A DNA stretch of 64,000 bases from an uncultured Oligoflexales bacterium (GTDB lineage: Bacteria > Bdellovibrionota_B > Oligoflexia > Oligoflexales > JAPPIL01), in NCBI GenBank assembly GCA_958296095.1, contig OY282434.1, positions 496,001 to 560,000 of the forward strand, written 5' to 3'. The notes under the pieces were generated by a model. That model worked only from the letters and a program-made list of their open reading frames with translations, was not told where the DNA came from and ran no database searches. A program made the position numbers and the translations under genes. Of the stretch, positions 1 to 8,984 are shown piece by piece. Position 1 is the first letter of the stretch. Each line of letters opens with the position of its first letter.

Positions 1-190
1 TAGCCAAGCGCGTGTCTTTCTGGCGGCTCAGGTATAGCTGGCCGATAACGACCGCGATGATCACCACTGCCAATGGCACGATCACGATCGCAATTTGCCG
101 GGCATTGTGCTTCACCCAGTGGGACAGCCGCAGGAAACTGCGCTGGAAGGCATCGATCTTGCTTAAGTCTGGTTTTTTCTGCTTGCTCAT
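1..190 (-). CDS. N-terminus of a single-pass membrane protein, YfgM/TPR-like (partial)
   Basis: Only the first 63 codons are in the window; the gene runs off the left edge. Translating the minus strand from the ATG at 190 gives a lysine-rich cytoplasmic start, then FQRSFLRLSHWVKHN, then a strongly hydrophobic stretch at about residues 27-46 (IAIVIVPLAVVIIAVVIGQLY), then a charged segment. This tail-in, single-helix layout with a W-x-K-H/N-N run just before the helix is seen in YfgM-like ancillary translocon or tetratricopeptide proteins. A GGAGCAGG ribosome site lies directly upstream. The TPR body, if there is one, is outside the window, so the family call is tentative; the reading frame and membrane helix are clear. 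Confidence 0.6.
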   Translation of the reverse strand, partial: MSKQKKPDLSKIDAFQRSFLRLSHWVKHNARQIAIVIVPLAVVIIAVVIGQLYLSRQKDTRLA

Positions 191-527
191 CCTGCTCCAC
201 CCTCGCGGGGAGGCATTCTAAAGCCGATCGTATAGTTTGGGAAGAGGAAATTTCCCCACGCAGGGGATATGGTTGGTAAGCGGGGATTGCGGCAGTTGCA
301 TCGGTAAAGAAAAGGATGAGCTACAACTGATAAGAAATTCAGGAAGAACCTTTGATGGCCAGCTGCGAACAGTTGGCCAAAGTGGACAACCACGTTCATC
401 CCCGCGACCGCTCTGTCGTGCGGCTAGTAGGGTAGGTGCACTACCCGTGCCAAATAATTTTCCCTGTAATTTCAACGAGTGCATTGTGCGGCAGCTGTCT
501 ATGATCTTCGCACTGCTGATATTTTGC
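191..527. other. Intergenic region between two minus-strand genes, no gene seen
   Basis: This 337-bp gap follows the vWA gene (which ends at 528) and precedes the membrane-protein start at 190. It holds the ribosome site for the latter and an A/T-rich stretch near 225-235 that could contain its -10 box on the minus strand. The short frames crossing it have no recognisable protein character. Confidence 0.5.
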
Positions 528-1586
528 CTAATTTTTGGTCACTACCTCTTCGCCCAAATAAGTGTAGGTGACCGCAACTGAGGTCACGTCACCCATCTCG
601 TCGAGCAAACCCTCGTATATGCTCAGCGTGTTGTCTGCTATCTCATAGTCGTCATCGCTCAGTGTTATCTGCCGCTTGTCGGCAGTAGTGACGACCACCT
701 CGGCTGCGCCGCCGCTATACTCTTGTTGCAGGGTGAAAGTACTCTGCAAGATGGCCGCGACGTTCTTGGAGATGTCCTGCAGCACGGCACGGTAGTCTTC
801 GCTGAGTGGCTTCCACGCGGTGAAGAGCGAGCCGTTATCGCCCCCTTCCAGCACTATCTGGCTGAGCAAATTCGCCCGCTGATCTTCGTCGTCGCTCAGA
901 ATGCCGTAAATTTTGGCGGTAACTTGTGGCTGCCTGAGGTTGCGCAGTTCTTCATAAAAATTCTGCAACGAGTAGGCCGTTTCATCGGAACAGGACTCAA
1001 CGTCTAGGTTGCACTGGTGATGATCTTCGTTGGTAACGATAAGCACTACGGCGATAGAATTCATCCTCAGCCAGTTGCGGCCTGCATTGCCTTGCAAAGC
1101 ACGGGAGGCGTTATACAGCGTCCGCTCAACGTTGAGATCACTGCTGTGCCCGCTGTCAGGGTTCTTGATCTGCTCGGCAAACTCCTGCCCTTGATCGGTA
1201 GAAGTAATGAAGGGTTGCCGTAGCAGGCTGTCTCGCGCACTGGAGATGACCCCGATACGCCAGTCGCTGTTAGCAAGTCCCTCGTAGCTGAACAGATGCA
1301 GTAGATTAGCGGCAAGATCGTCACGGTAGGCTTGCATCGATTCCGAGTCGTCGATTACCATCAAGATGTCGAGCTTGCGGTTCTCGACCCTGCTAGGCAC
1401 AAAACTTTCCTCCAGACTCAGCTCAACACTGCCATCATCGCGCACCAGATTCAAATTCTGTTCACTCGACGACTTCGCGGCCTGCTGCAGAGCATCATCG
1501 CTGTTGCTGGCCGTGGAAAACGACACCTCCATTGCACTACAGGCTGCCACGCTGACTGCCACCCATGCTAACACTAATCTCGCCAT
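528..1586 (-). CDS. von Willebrand factor A domain lipoprotein
   Basis: A 352-residue exported lipoprotein. The start at 1586 is preferred over one 12 codons upstream because AAGGGGAA sits just before it and the protein then begins MARLVLAWVAVSVAAC, a compact lipoprotein signal with lipobox SVAAC. After a serine/asparagine-rich linker comes a vWA fold from about residue 75: LDILMVIDDSESM carries the MIDAS D-x-S-x-S metal site, and VLIVTNEDHH is the strand with the later MIDAS acid. Proteins of this type (lipoprotein plus vWA, IDDSGSM-like motif) are common in Myxococcota and Bdellovibrionota and are thought to bind ligands at the cell surface. The C-terminus is rich in beta-strand-like sequence. 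The specific ligand is unknown. Confidence 0.85.
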   Translation of the reverse strand: MARLVLAWVAVSVAACSAMEVSFSTASNSDDALQQAAKSSSEQNLNLVRDDGSVELSLEESFVPSRVENRKLDILMVIDDSESMQAYRDDLAANLLHLFSYEGLANSDWRIGVISSARDSLLRQPFITSTDQGQEFAEQIKNPDSGHSSDLNVERTLYNASRALQGNAGRNWLRMNSIAVVLIVTNEDHHQCNLDVESCSDETAYSLQNFYEELRNLRQPQVTAKIYGILSDDEDQRANLLSQIVLEGGDNGSLFTAWKPLSEDYRAVLQDISKNVAAILQSTFTLQQEYSGGAAEVVVTTADKRQITLSDDDYEIADNTLSIYEGLLDEMGDVTSVAVTYTYLGEEVVTKN

Positions 1587-1736
1587 CACATTCCCCTTAC
1601 CTAGTGTAAAAACGACCCGCACCTCCCTATCGACACTTCTTTGGTGGAACTATAGAAATATCTCAATAATAAAACAATTATACATGGTTACAAAATTAGA
1701 CGGACGTATCATAAGCATATATGTTAACATTGAGTC

Positions 1737-2564
1737 ATGGGCGACATGTTTGTGAATGGTGGGCGTGGTTTCTTGCTAAAGCTCGGTGTGATCTCGCCGC
1801 CACAGCTATTTGGGGCTGGTGGGCGTAGCTTCTTGCTCACCGCGGTCATGATCTTGGCTGGTTGTGGCACGGAGGAAGTGCCTAATGAGACCCTGAATCT
1901 AGTGTGTGGCAAAGAGCCGTGTGGCAACATCTACACGAAGGACTTGTTGCGGAGAGATGCTGCCACGATAGACAGTTTGCGTGAGTACGTGTTGAACAAG
2001 AAGGTCAGCAAGCCCACCCCCTTCAAGCGGGAAAACGACGGTCGTGGTGACATCAACGACTTGATGCGGGGCTTGGAAATTGTCCAACAACTCCATGGGG
2101 TCAATCCGATTTTTGCGCTGGCGTTGTCAATTCATGAGTCGGGCTGGGGTAGAAACAGTCAAGGGCGTATCAAGCACAACCTCTGGGGTTGGAACAGCGG
2201 CTACTGCACGGCTGACGGCTGCGGCGATAGTTTTGATAAAGCGACAGGTTTTGGCTCGTATAGCAATGGCTTCAACACCGTATTCAGAAGCATCAGGCGC
2301 AACTACTTGACGGAACGTGATCCCGCGTCGGGCAAGAGCGGCAGATATTACTACCGCTGTGGGGACGGCAAACACGTGAGTTGTGTCGACAATGACACCA
2401 AAGACGCCAAAGCTTGTGGCATAAGTTTGGCTGGCATGAACTGCCGTTATGCGGCAGATGACAAGTGGGCAAATAAAATTCGCGCCCATATGAACAATAT
2501 TACCGCTTACGTCAGTGAGCGTGATGACTATGAGCCTATCTCCTGCGGCAGCACTGAGGAGTGA
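1737..2564 (+). CDS. Glucosaminidase-domain lipoprotein (peptidoglycan hydrolase)
   Basis: A 275-residue protein with a glucosaminidase fold (LytG/FlgJ-like, PF01832 type), expected to cut N-acetylglucosamine bonds in peptidoglycan. The catalytic glutamate is in SIHESGWGRN at about residues 130-139, followed by the usual NLWGWNS and GFGSYSNGF motifs. A lipobox (MILAGC) at about residues 38-43 predicts attachment to a membrane. The N-terminus is odd: a GGRxFLL segment occurs twice (near 1757 and 1819), placing about 30 residues before the hydrophobic core, and no strong ribosome site precedes 1737, so the true start could be a few codons later. Six or more cysteines in the C-terminal half suggest disulfides and so a periplasmic site. 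Confidence 0.85.
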   Translation: MGDMFVNGGRGFLLKLGVISPPQLFGAGGRSFLLTAVMILAGCGTEEVPNETLNLVCGKEPCGNIYTKDLLRRDAATIDSLREYVLNKKVSKPTPFKRENDGRGDINDLMRGLEIVQQLHGVNPIFALALSIHESGWGRNSQGRIKHNLWGWNSGYCTADGCGDSFDKATGFGSYSNGFNTVFRSIRRNYLTERDPASGKSGRYYYRCGDGKHVSCVDNDTKDAKACGISLAGMNCRYAADDKWANKIRAHMNNITAYVSERDDYEPISCGSTEE

Positions 2565-2580
2565 GCACGATCCCAACTTT

Positions 2581-2634
2581 ACGCGAATATCGGGTTTCGC
2601 ATATCTGCCTAACCAGACAAGAATTTTAGCCGTA
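2581..2634 (+). repeat. Island-edge element type 1, copy 1
   Basis: A 54-bp stretch reading from ACGCGAATATCGGGTTTCGC to TTTTAGCCGTA. It is repeated, inverted and with only a few differences, at 50964-51014 at the edge of another repeat island. It starts 16 bp after the stop of the glucosaminidase gene and leads directly into repeat units. Confidence 0.7.
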
Positions 2635-3590
2635 CGCTACGCCTCGCCAAGATAACGGGGGAACGGGCTAAGGAAGGTCTTTGCCCTCGGGCCTTTCGGC
2701 TGTTGCGTTGAGGCTTGCTCACCGAAAGCTTTATGAACGGCGGGGCGAGGCCGTACGCTGCGCTACGGCTTTCTGTATCGCTCGCTTGCTAGCTCGCTTC
2801 GCTCGCTACGCTGCTTTTTGTATCGCTCGCTTCCTAGCTCGCTGCATGTTCTCAGGCCACTCTGCGCGCCCTCTCTGCCTGCCCTCAGACCTCTCGGCGG
2901 TTGCGTTCAGGCTTGCCATCAGGCCCCTCTCCTGTTTGCCTCCAGCCTCTCTGCCTGCCCTCAAACCTCTCGGCTATTGCGTTCAAGCTTGCTCACAGAG
3001 AGCCCCATGAAGGGCACGGTGAGACCGTGCGAAAACCCGACCACAAACACTGCCGTATTGCTGTCAGATTATGCTTTTAGATAAAGCATGTGCTCATATC
3101 TGTTGAGGTCGAGTTTATCGGTAGGGCTGCACCGTGCCAAGACAACGGAGATTTGCGCTAAGGGACTAGCTCTGCTTGGGTTAGCCTCAGAACCCCATGC
3201 TTGCCTACCGAGAGCCCCATGAATGGCGAGGCGAGGCCGTTCGCTGCGCTACGCCGTGGCGCGCGGCTTTTTGTAACGCTCGCTCTACGAGGCTTTTTTG
3301 CCGCTTTCTCGCTCCCTCGCTCCTTGTCCTCATACATCTCGCGATTGCATTCAGATTATTTTTTTTGCACAAGGCATGTGCCTATACCTGTTGAGGTCGG
3401 GTTTCTCGGTAGGTCTGCGCCGCGCCAAGATAACGGGGTAGCGGGCTAAGGAAGGTCTTTGCCCCTCGCCATTGCGTTCAGGCTTGCCCCCAAGCCTTCT
3501 CGCGGTTGTGTTTAGGCTTGCTTACCGAGAGCTCCATGAAGGGCGGGGTGAGCGGGTAGCTCTGCTGGCTCACCCGCATTATCTGTGTCC
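2635..3590. repeat. Repeat island A
   Basis: About 950 bp with no credible gene. Alpha units (CGCTCGCTT-CTAGCTCGCT type) occur at about 2765-2850 and 3250-3320. Two beta elements occur at about 2993-3124 and 3204-3413; in the second, an alpha unit replaces the middle of the left arm. A third, half beta element starts at 3522 and ends in a hairpin with GGTGAGC/GCTCACC arms at about 3548-3577. Gamma units (GCCAAGATAACGG-type) are at about 2648, 3135 and 3425. Frames that stay open here are explained by the repeats. Confidence 0.75.
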
Positions 3591-3655
3591 AACGATGTCT
3601 GAAGGTGCTATGTGACTTGCCGATCGGTTTAGCCCCCGCTTTTGCACGAGTTGCC

Positions 3656-5134
3656 ATGCCAACATCAAACTATATTCTCTCGATCGATCAAGGCACGACC
3701 AGCACAACCGCCATGCTCGTCGACCAGCAGGGTGGCGTTGTCGCGCAAGCGCGTGCCGAGTTACAGCTGGATTATCCTCGCTCAGGCTGGGTGGAATGTG
3801 ATCCAGAACAGATTTGGCAAACTACGCAGCAGACCATCGCTAGGGTGTTGCGCCAGACAGCTGCAAGAGCAGGCATCATGGCACTCGCTATCACCAACCA
3901 GCGTGAAACCAGCATTGTTTGGGATCGCCGCACAGGGAAAGCCATTCACCCTGCCATCGTCTGGCAGTGTCGGCGCACAGCAGACATGTGTGCAACTCTC
4001 AAGCAGCGTGGGGTTGAAGAGCTGGTGCGGGCAAAAACAGGGCTGGTGCTAGACCCATATTTTTCCGCCACCAAGATCGCTTGGCTGCTCGATCAGGTGG
4101 AGGGGGCGCGGGCACGAGCTGAACGCGGCGAGCTGGCGTTTGGCACGGTGGATACGTGGTTGTTATGGCGCTTGACTGCAGGAAAGGTGCATAAGACCGA
4201 TTATACCAACGCCTCGCGCACTCTCCTGTTCAACATCGACACCCTGCGATGGGACGAAGATTTGCTGCATAGCCTGCGAGTTCCTGCCGCACTACTGCCA
4301 GAAGTATCATCCTCGATGGCTATCTTTGGCATGATTGAGGCAGGGCCGCTGGGGGGAATTCCTGTGGCGGGAATAGCTGGCGATCAGCAGGCGGCTATGT
4401 TCGGACAACTCTGCCTGCGGGCGGGGATGGCGAAAAATACCTATGGCACTGGCTGCTTTCTCGTCCTCCACACTGGCTCGCAGCGGGTATGCTCGCGGCG
4501 CGGACTGCTGACGACACTGGTCTGCCAGCCGTCCTCGACTCCTGCTTATGCACTGGAGGGCAGTGTCTTCGTCGCGGGGGCTGCTGTGCAGTGGTTGCGG
4601 GATGGTCTGGGCCTTATCAAGACTTCTGCTGAAGCGGAAACGGCGGCGCGGCAAGTCGACGACAGCCATGGAGTTACCGTCGTGCCAGCCTTCACGGGGC
4701 TTGGCGCACCGTATTGGGACGCGGCGGCAAGAGGGGCAATCTTCGGTCTCACCCGCGGCACGCGGCGGGAACATGTTATCCGTGCCACGCTGGAGGCAAT
4801 TGCCCTGCAAGTTGCGGACGTTGCTGAAGCTATGGCAACCGACACGGGGACACAGATTCAGTGCCTACGTGTGGATGGTGGTGCGGCGGTAAATGATTTC
4901 TTGATGCAGTTTCAAGCTGATATTCTGGGGGTGGAAGTAGAACGGCCGCGCTGTATTGAGACGACTGCACTAGGAGCCGCGTATCTAGCGGGCCTAACCA
5001 CGGGTATGTGGCAAGATGTTGCCGAGCTCGAAGCTCAGCGCACGGGCATGCGACTGTTTTCGCCGCAGATGGGGGCTGAGGCACGTGCCAACAAACTCGC
5101 GCAGTGGAAGACTGCCGTGCAACGGGTGCGTTAG
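3656..5134 (+). CDS. glpK: Glycerol kinase
   Basis: A 492-residue FGGY-family kinase, close to the usual length of about 500. It phosphorylates glycerol to sn-glycerol-3-phosphate with ATP in the cytoplasm. The phosphate loop is ILSIDQGTTSTTAMLVD at the start; the adenine/substrate region includes ITNQRET and DTWLLWRLT; the family signature near the C-terminus is DGGAAVNDFLMQFQADI followed by TTALGAAYLAG. The ATG at 3656 is chosen over an upstream TTG-type extension because homologues begin a few residues before the IDQGTT loop. No glpF or glpD lies next to it, so glycerol uptake and oxidation genes must be elsewhere. It follows a repeat island and converges with the next gene, 6 bp away. Confidence 0.95.
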   Translation: MPTSNYILSIDQGTTSTTAMLVDQQGGVVAQARAELQLDYPRSGWVECDPEQIWQTTQQTIARVLRQTAARAGIMALAITNQRETSIVWDRRTGKAIHPAIVWQCRRTADMCATLKQRGVEELVRAKTGLVLDPYFSATKIAWLLDQVEGARARAERGELAFGTVDTWLLWRLTAGKVHKTDYTNASRTLLFNIDTLRWDEDLLHSLRVPAALLPEVSSSMAIFGMIEAGPLGGIPVAGIAGDQQAAMFGQLCLRAGMAKNTYGTGCFLVLHTGSQRVCSRRGLLTTLVCQPSSTPAYALEGSVFVAGAAVQWLRDGLGLIKTSAEAETAARQVDDSHGVTVVPAFTGLGAPYWDAAARGAIFGLTRGTRREHVIRATLEAIALQVADVAEAMATDTGTQIQCLRVDGGAAVNDFLMQFQADILGVEVERPRCIETTALGAAYLAGLTTGMWQDVAELEAQRTGMRLFSPQMGAEARANKLAQWKTAVQRVR

Positions 5135-5140
5135 AGGCTG

Positions 5141-6526
5141 TCAAGGCTCGCTGCGCAGGTAAAGCTTGGTGTTCTCATCAGGATGCGCTAAGTATTGGTC
5201 GCGCCACTGCTCATCTGCCATCGCCGAGCTGGCAGTGAAGCGGTGTTGCTTGGAGATGCGATGATTTCTCGGATCAACCCCGCTGACGAAGGCCGCGACG
5301 ACGGGAATTGCCGCAACCCCCAGATAGATGACCAGCAAGCCTTTGTTGACGAGCATGCGTGGAGAACGGTGATTGAGCAGCAAGGCACGACTGCTCAACA
5401 ATGCCAACACGCATATTGCTGCAATGCTGCCCCGCATCAGCAAGTCGTTGTGCATACCAAAACGCACGGAGATAAGAGCCACGAGCGACATAAAGATGGT
5501 GAGCAGCAAGCCTTGGTTGCGGCGCGGGTTGCACGCCAAGATGAGTGCCACCGCTAGAGCAAATTCCAGCAAAGCGAACAGCAGCAAGCTAGACAGGGTG
5601 ACGGTCGGCATGGCCAGGGTGAAGGGAATCTGCCCTGCACCGCGGCTGAAGTAAAACAACAGCGGCACGAGCAGCAGCGGAGCAAGGACGAGGTTGGGCA
5701 AGGTCAGTGCCGTGCGATAGCCCTCCTTGCACAGTGCCCAGAGAAAGAACGGGGCTAGTCCGATAGCTGCAAACGGCGACCACAACGCTACCGCCGCGAG
5801 CAGTAGCGCGCCGTAGCGCACCGCGAGATGGCGTTCCGCCAGCACCAGACACGCACCGAGCCACGCGGGAATGGCATGCTGAGGCACCCACGTAACGCCA
5901 AACAAATTCGGTGCAATCTGCCCCCAGACCGACCACCACTGTAGCCAGTGCGGGCTAAGTGGTTCGCTGGCTAGGTTCTTAACAGACAACGCACCGATGA
6001 GATCCAGCCCAGAAAAAAAGAAGAACACCAGCGTGGCCAACGACAAGTGCCACCACTTGCGCAGGTCCCGCAAACCCAGCAACAGCGCTAAACAAGTGCC
6101 CAGCAAGGTCCATAGAAACATCGTCGGAGTCAATGCCACCGTGCCGACCCAGCGCGCCATCAGCGCAGGCACAAGATACCAGCCCAAACCATAGCGCAGA
6201 AAATACTCTTGCCCTGCCAGCTCGATGTGTGGTGGCCACGTATGGTCGATCAGCAGGTTGAAAATCGCAAAGTGCTTCTGCCAATCCCAGTAGTTGAATG
6301 GCGACCAGATGCCACCGTAGACAAGACCCGTAACGACAACCAACATAGGCCAATAGCGATACAGCGGCTGCGGTAAAGGCGTGGCGCGCTGCTTATGCGT
6401 GTGCCACACACAGCACACCAAAGCTATCAACAGCAGCGCAGACAGGGACGTGCACCACGAGTTCAGGAAGGTGAACAGGAAAATAAACAGCGGGGTGCTC
6501 AGATAAGCGACGGCAATTGGGAACAC
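5141..6526 (-). CDS. Polytopic membrane protein, paralogue of the gene at 63244
   Basis: A 461-residue protein with about ten hydrophobic segments. It begins at a GTG with GGAG four bases upstream. A first extracytoplasmic loop contains YWDWQKHFAIFNLL and EYFLRYGLGWYLVP. The gene at the right end of the window has nearly the same series of motifs (IWDWEKHYAILNAL; YFLRYFTAWHVLP; LVFFFFAGLDLIGA), so the two are paralogues. Aromatic and acidic residues in the first large loop are typical of GT-C type lipid-linked glycosyltransferases or related polymer-export proteins, but no decisive motif is visible and I assign no reaction. The paralogue sits in an operon with a methyltransferase and another large membrane protein, which supports a role in cell-envelope glycan or lipid chemistry. 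Confidence 0.75.
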   Translation of the reverse strand: MFPIAVAYLSTPLFIFLFTFLNSWCTSLSALLLIALVCCVWHTHKQRATPLPQPLYRYWPMLVVVTGLVYGGIWSPFNYWDWQKHFAIFNLLIDHTWPPHIELAGQEYFLRYGLGWYLVPALMARWVGTVALTPTMFLWTLLGTCLALLLGLRDLRKWWHLSLATLVFFFFSGLDLIGALSVKNLASEPLSPHWLQWWSVWGQIAPNLFGVTWVPQHAIPAWLGACLVLAERHLAVRYGALLLAAVALWSPFAAIGLAPFFLWALCKEGYRTALTLPNLVLAPLLLVPLLFYFSRGAGQIPFTLAMPTVTLSSLLLFALLEFALAVALILACNPRRNQGLLLTIFMSLVALISVRFGMHNDLLMRGSIAAICVLALLSSRALLLNHRSPRMLVNKGLLVIYLGVAAIPVVAAFVSGVDPRNHRISKQHRFTASSAMADEQWRDQYLAHPDENTKLYLRSEP

Positions 6527-6561
6527 ACAACACTCCGCAAATTTTGTATCCTCTCAACCAT

Positions 6562-6590
6562 ATTATACTGATTTTACTGCATAATACTAC
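6562..6590 (-). promoter_or_regulatory. Possible promoter for the membrane-protein gene
   Basis: On the minus strand a perfect TATAAT (6562-6567) lies about 36 bp upstream of the GTG start at 6526. The matching -35 position has only a weak GTAGTA-like sequence, so the call rests mainly on the -10 box. Confidence 0.35.
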
Positions 6591-6710
6591 GCTGCGCGGA
6601 GCGCTGCATACGTAACGCCTCAAGTGCGGGGCGCAGGGTCTTTGTTACTTGACGGATCTAGCCACCATAGCATAGCACTGCATGTCAGCGGTTTTTATAT
6701 GGAGTATAAT

Positions 6711-6824
6711 ATGAAACTAATGCTTCTAGGTGTCGTTGCCTTGGTCTTGCCGCTGTTGGCAGAAGGTGGCCTCACCTACGAGGGTAGGGGGAATTTCCTT
6801 GAATTCAGAAGAGCCGAGCCATAG
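6711..6824 (+). CDS. 37-residue hydrophobic small ORF before the HEPN-like gene
   Basis: The ATG at 6711 has GGAG six bases upstream. It encodes MKLMLLGVVALVLPLLAEGG and then 17 polar residues. The first 17 residues look like a signal peptide or single membrane helix. The frame overlaps the start of the next gene by 26 bases. Two readings are possible: a small membrane or leader peptide translated ahead of the HEPN-like gene, or the detached signal of one longer gene, since deleting one base from the GGGGG run at 6787-6791 would join both frames. The second is less attractive because HEPN-like proteins are cytoplasmic. Confidence 0.4.
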   Translation: MKLMLLGVVALVLPLLAEGGLTYEGRGNFLEFRRAEP

Positions 6825-7359
6825 TTGGAATGTCAGAAACTCGCTTGTCCAGATGCATGGGATGGAGCAGGCTTGCCGCTTGCTTCTTGCCGATCTTGAT
6901 CGAGAGTTGGTAGATCGAGATTCTTTTGCAATCAAAAAGGGGCCACGGAGCATTGGGATAGCAGTGGCGACCACAGTTATGTGTGCCCTGTTGTGCGAAT
7001 ATGCAATAAAAACTCTTCAGGCATCACTGCGGGGTGGGAGTTGCGGCAAGGGGCACAATCTCCTGGAGCTGTATGACAAGCTGAAAGAAGACTACGAAAA
7101 AAATTCAGGCAAAAACCTAGACAAGGACATACTTGGGGAAATCCAATCTGCGGAAGCCTGTTGTCCAAGCGAGTGGCAACCCACCAACGGCGACGTGAAA
7201 GCCGCTGTTGAGCTGGGGGCCACAAATTTCAATGACTGGAGATATGGGTATCCAGAGACCGGCGAACTCAAAGATGGCATACCAAAGGGATTGTTTACTG
7301 TTGCCAAGGGACTGGAACTTATCTGCCGCCGTGCCCAGCTGCGCTGCGGCTCTTTGTAA
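6799..7359 (+). CDS. HEPN-like small helical protein, C-terminus formed by a repeat
   Basis: A 186-residue protein. The TTG at 6799 is favoured because AGGGGG lies seven bases upstream; an internal ATG at 6853 is the alternative. The core reads EYAIKTLQA, then GKGHNLLELYDKLKEDYEK, then a tryptophan-rich NDWRYGYPETGEL and a helical end. This order (E-x2-K-x-L, GH-x-L-x2-L, then WRY-x-Y) is the layout of HEPN-type proteins, often partners of nucleotidyltransferases or RNases; no nucleotidyltransferase gene is nearby and the R-x4-6-H RNase motif is not evident. The last residues (LRCGSL and the stop) are encoded by an alpha repeat, so the original end may be lost. Family call is from pattern only. 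Confidence 0.5.
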   Translation: MNSEEPSHSWNVRNSLVQMHGMEQACRLLLADLDRELVDRDSFAIKKGPRSIGIAVATTVMCALLCEYAIKTLQASLRGGSCGKGHNLLELYDKLKEDYEKNSGKNLDKDILGEIQSAEACCPSEWQPTNGDVKAAVELGATNFNDWRYGYPETGELKDGIPKGLFTVAKGLELICRRAQLRCGSL

Positions 7360-7915
7360 CGCTCGCTTTCTAGCTCGCTGCTTATCCTCTAGTCTCTCTG
7401 CATCCTCTCTCTGCTTGTTCTCAGATCTCCCTGTATTGCGTTCAAGCTTGCCCACCGAGAGCTCCATGAAGGGCGCGGCGAGGCCGTACGAAAACTCGAC
7501 CACAAACACTGCCAACACTACAACCAGATTATTTCTTTGCACAAGGCATGTCCTTGCACCTATATCAGGGGAGAGTTTCTCGGTAGGTCTGCGCCGTGCC
7601 AAGACAACGGAGATTTGTGCTAAGTGGTGTATTTGTTTCGCTCGCTGCTCGCCCCCCAGACTCTTGCCGACCGAGAGCTCCATGAACGGCGGGGAGAGAC
7701 CGTACGCTGCGCTGCGGCTTTCTGTATCGCTCGCTTCCTAGCTCGCTGCATGTTCTCGGACCTCTCGTTATTGCGTTCAGTTTATTTTTTTGCACAAGGC
7801 ATGTGCCACACCTATCTCAAGGGCGAGTTTCTCGGCAGGTCTGCTCCCTGCCAAGACAACGGGGACTTGCGCTAAGACAACGGAGATTTGCGCTAAATTA
7901 TGTTATTATAATTAC
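7340..7915. repeat. Repeat island B
   Basis: Begins inside the end of the HEPN-like gene with an alpha unit (7340-7385), then a beta element with both arms (7451-7587), a gamma unit (about 7596-7625), a second beta element interrupted by alpha (7669-7839) and gamma units to about 7895. Open frames across it, including one of 177 codons on the plus strand, are low-complexity readings of the repeats. Confidence 0.75.
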
Positions 7916-7952
7916 CAGAGACAGGTAACCGCATTAGCAACGGACAGCAACC

Positions 7953-8968
7953 ATGCCCGGCAACGATAAAACCCCACTAAACAAGCATCATTTGCATGAT
8001 AAATTTTTCAAGAAAATCTATAGCGATCCGCGTTATGCCCAAGATCTTCTCCGGTTGGCATTATTTCCCGAAGATTATGAACTGTTCGATATTGACAAAC
8101 TCACTCCCAGTAAGGAAGCAAGCATCGATCCCGATACTGGCACAGAAAAATTTTGTGATTTGAATTTTTCTGTGCCCTTCAAAAAAGAGCCAGATTCTCC
8201 AGTATATTTTGGGGTTATCTTTGAGCACACCACCGGCAATGTCCTGTTTCTCATGGTGTCACTATACCTGAGAACAAAGAGCGAGCTAGGAAGCGAGCGT
8301 TACAAAAAAGCAGCGCACAGCGCACAGCGCGCACCAATGGTTTTGTCATAGGCATCCTCGTTCTGCAAACCAAAAAACCCGTCGATATAGCCAAGAACCA
8401 GCTTGAGCTAAAATTTAAAAATCGGCATCCCTTGGAAACTATTCACGGACTGCGCCGCTATGTTGCAGATGACCCAATCCTGGTGGTAAATCTGCCTAAG
8501 TTGTCCGATGAACAACTGTGCGGCCTCACGACCAGCCCTTGCCTGCTGGGAATGAAACACATCTGGCATCTGAGCACCAAAATTGTGGCGAAAATTTTTC
8601 ACTCTTGCTATGCGCTATCCACTGAAAATCGCAAGAGTTTGTCGGCTAAACTAATATCTTACCTTGGACTTGCCGATGGGAGGTATGATAGGAAGAGGCT
8701 GTCTGCCATCGAGGCAGATTGTTTTCCCGATTTACCAGATGAGGAACGTATCATGTCAAGTATCGAATTCGGTTTCGAGGGTGCACGCCTAGAAGGCATT
8801 GAGCAGGGGAAAAAGCAGGGCATGCGGCAGGGGGTCAAGAAAGGGCGGGAGAGTGTCATCATTAGCATGCTAAAGTATGGCAAGCTCGATGACTCAGCTA
8901 TTTGCCAACTTGCTAATATTACTGAAGAACAACTAACGAAAATAAAGAATAAAATCGCTAAACACTAA
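7953..8968 (+). pseudogene. Rpn-type PD-(D/E)XK nuclease/transposase, broken by an alpha repeat
   Basis: The first part (from ATG 7953) has the Rpn family start HDKFFKKIYSDPRYAQDLLR, then DLNFSVPFK and YFGVIFEHTT, which carries the expected nuclease acids. At about 8270-8335 the frame enters an alpha repeat (codes SELGSERYKKA) and stops at 8351. The family continues in another frame: VLQTKKPVDIAKNQLE, then the long helical second half ending at 8968, with GIEQGKKQGMRQGVKKGRES, the G-x3-G-x3-rich motif typical of Rpn C-termini. The pieces together make a normal-length Rpn protein with the repeat at the junction. Rpn proteins promote RecA-independent recombination in E. coli. The product here is probably inactive unless the second half is translated separately from the TTG at 8432. 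Confidence 0.8.
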
Positions 8969-8984
8969 CTTTCACCAAATTTTT

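Noticed and set aside
1899-2576. Minus-strand frames of 65 and 149 codons opposite the glucosaminidase gene
   Set aside because: The plus-strand gene has clear family motifs and a lipobox; the opposite frames do not.
2681-3449. Plus-strand frames of 65-109 codons rich in leucine, arginine and cysteine
   Set aside because: They translate alpha and beta repeats; the same peptides (for example FCIARFLARCMFSGHSARPLC-like) recur in other islands in other contexts.
4307-4810. Minus-strand 167-codon frame opposite glycerol kinase
   Set aside because: Shadow of glpK; no motif or ribosome site.
7208-7741. A 177-codon plus-strand frame
   Set aside because: It covers the end of the HEPN-like gene in another frame and then repeat island B; no protein character outside the repeats.
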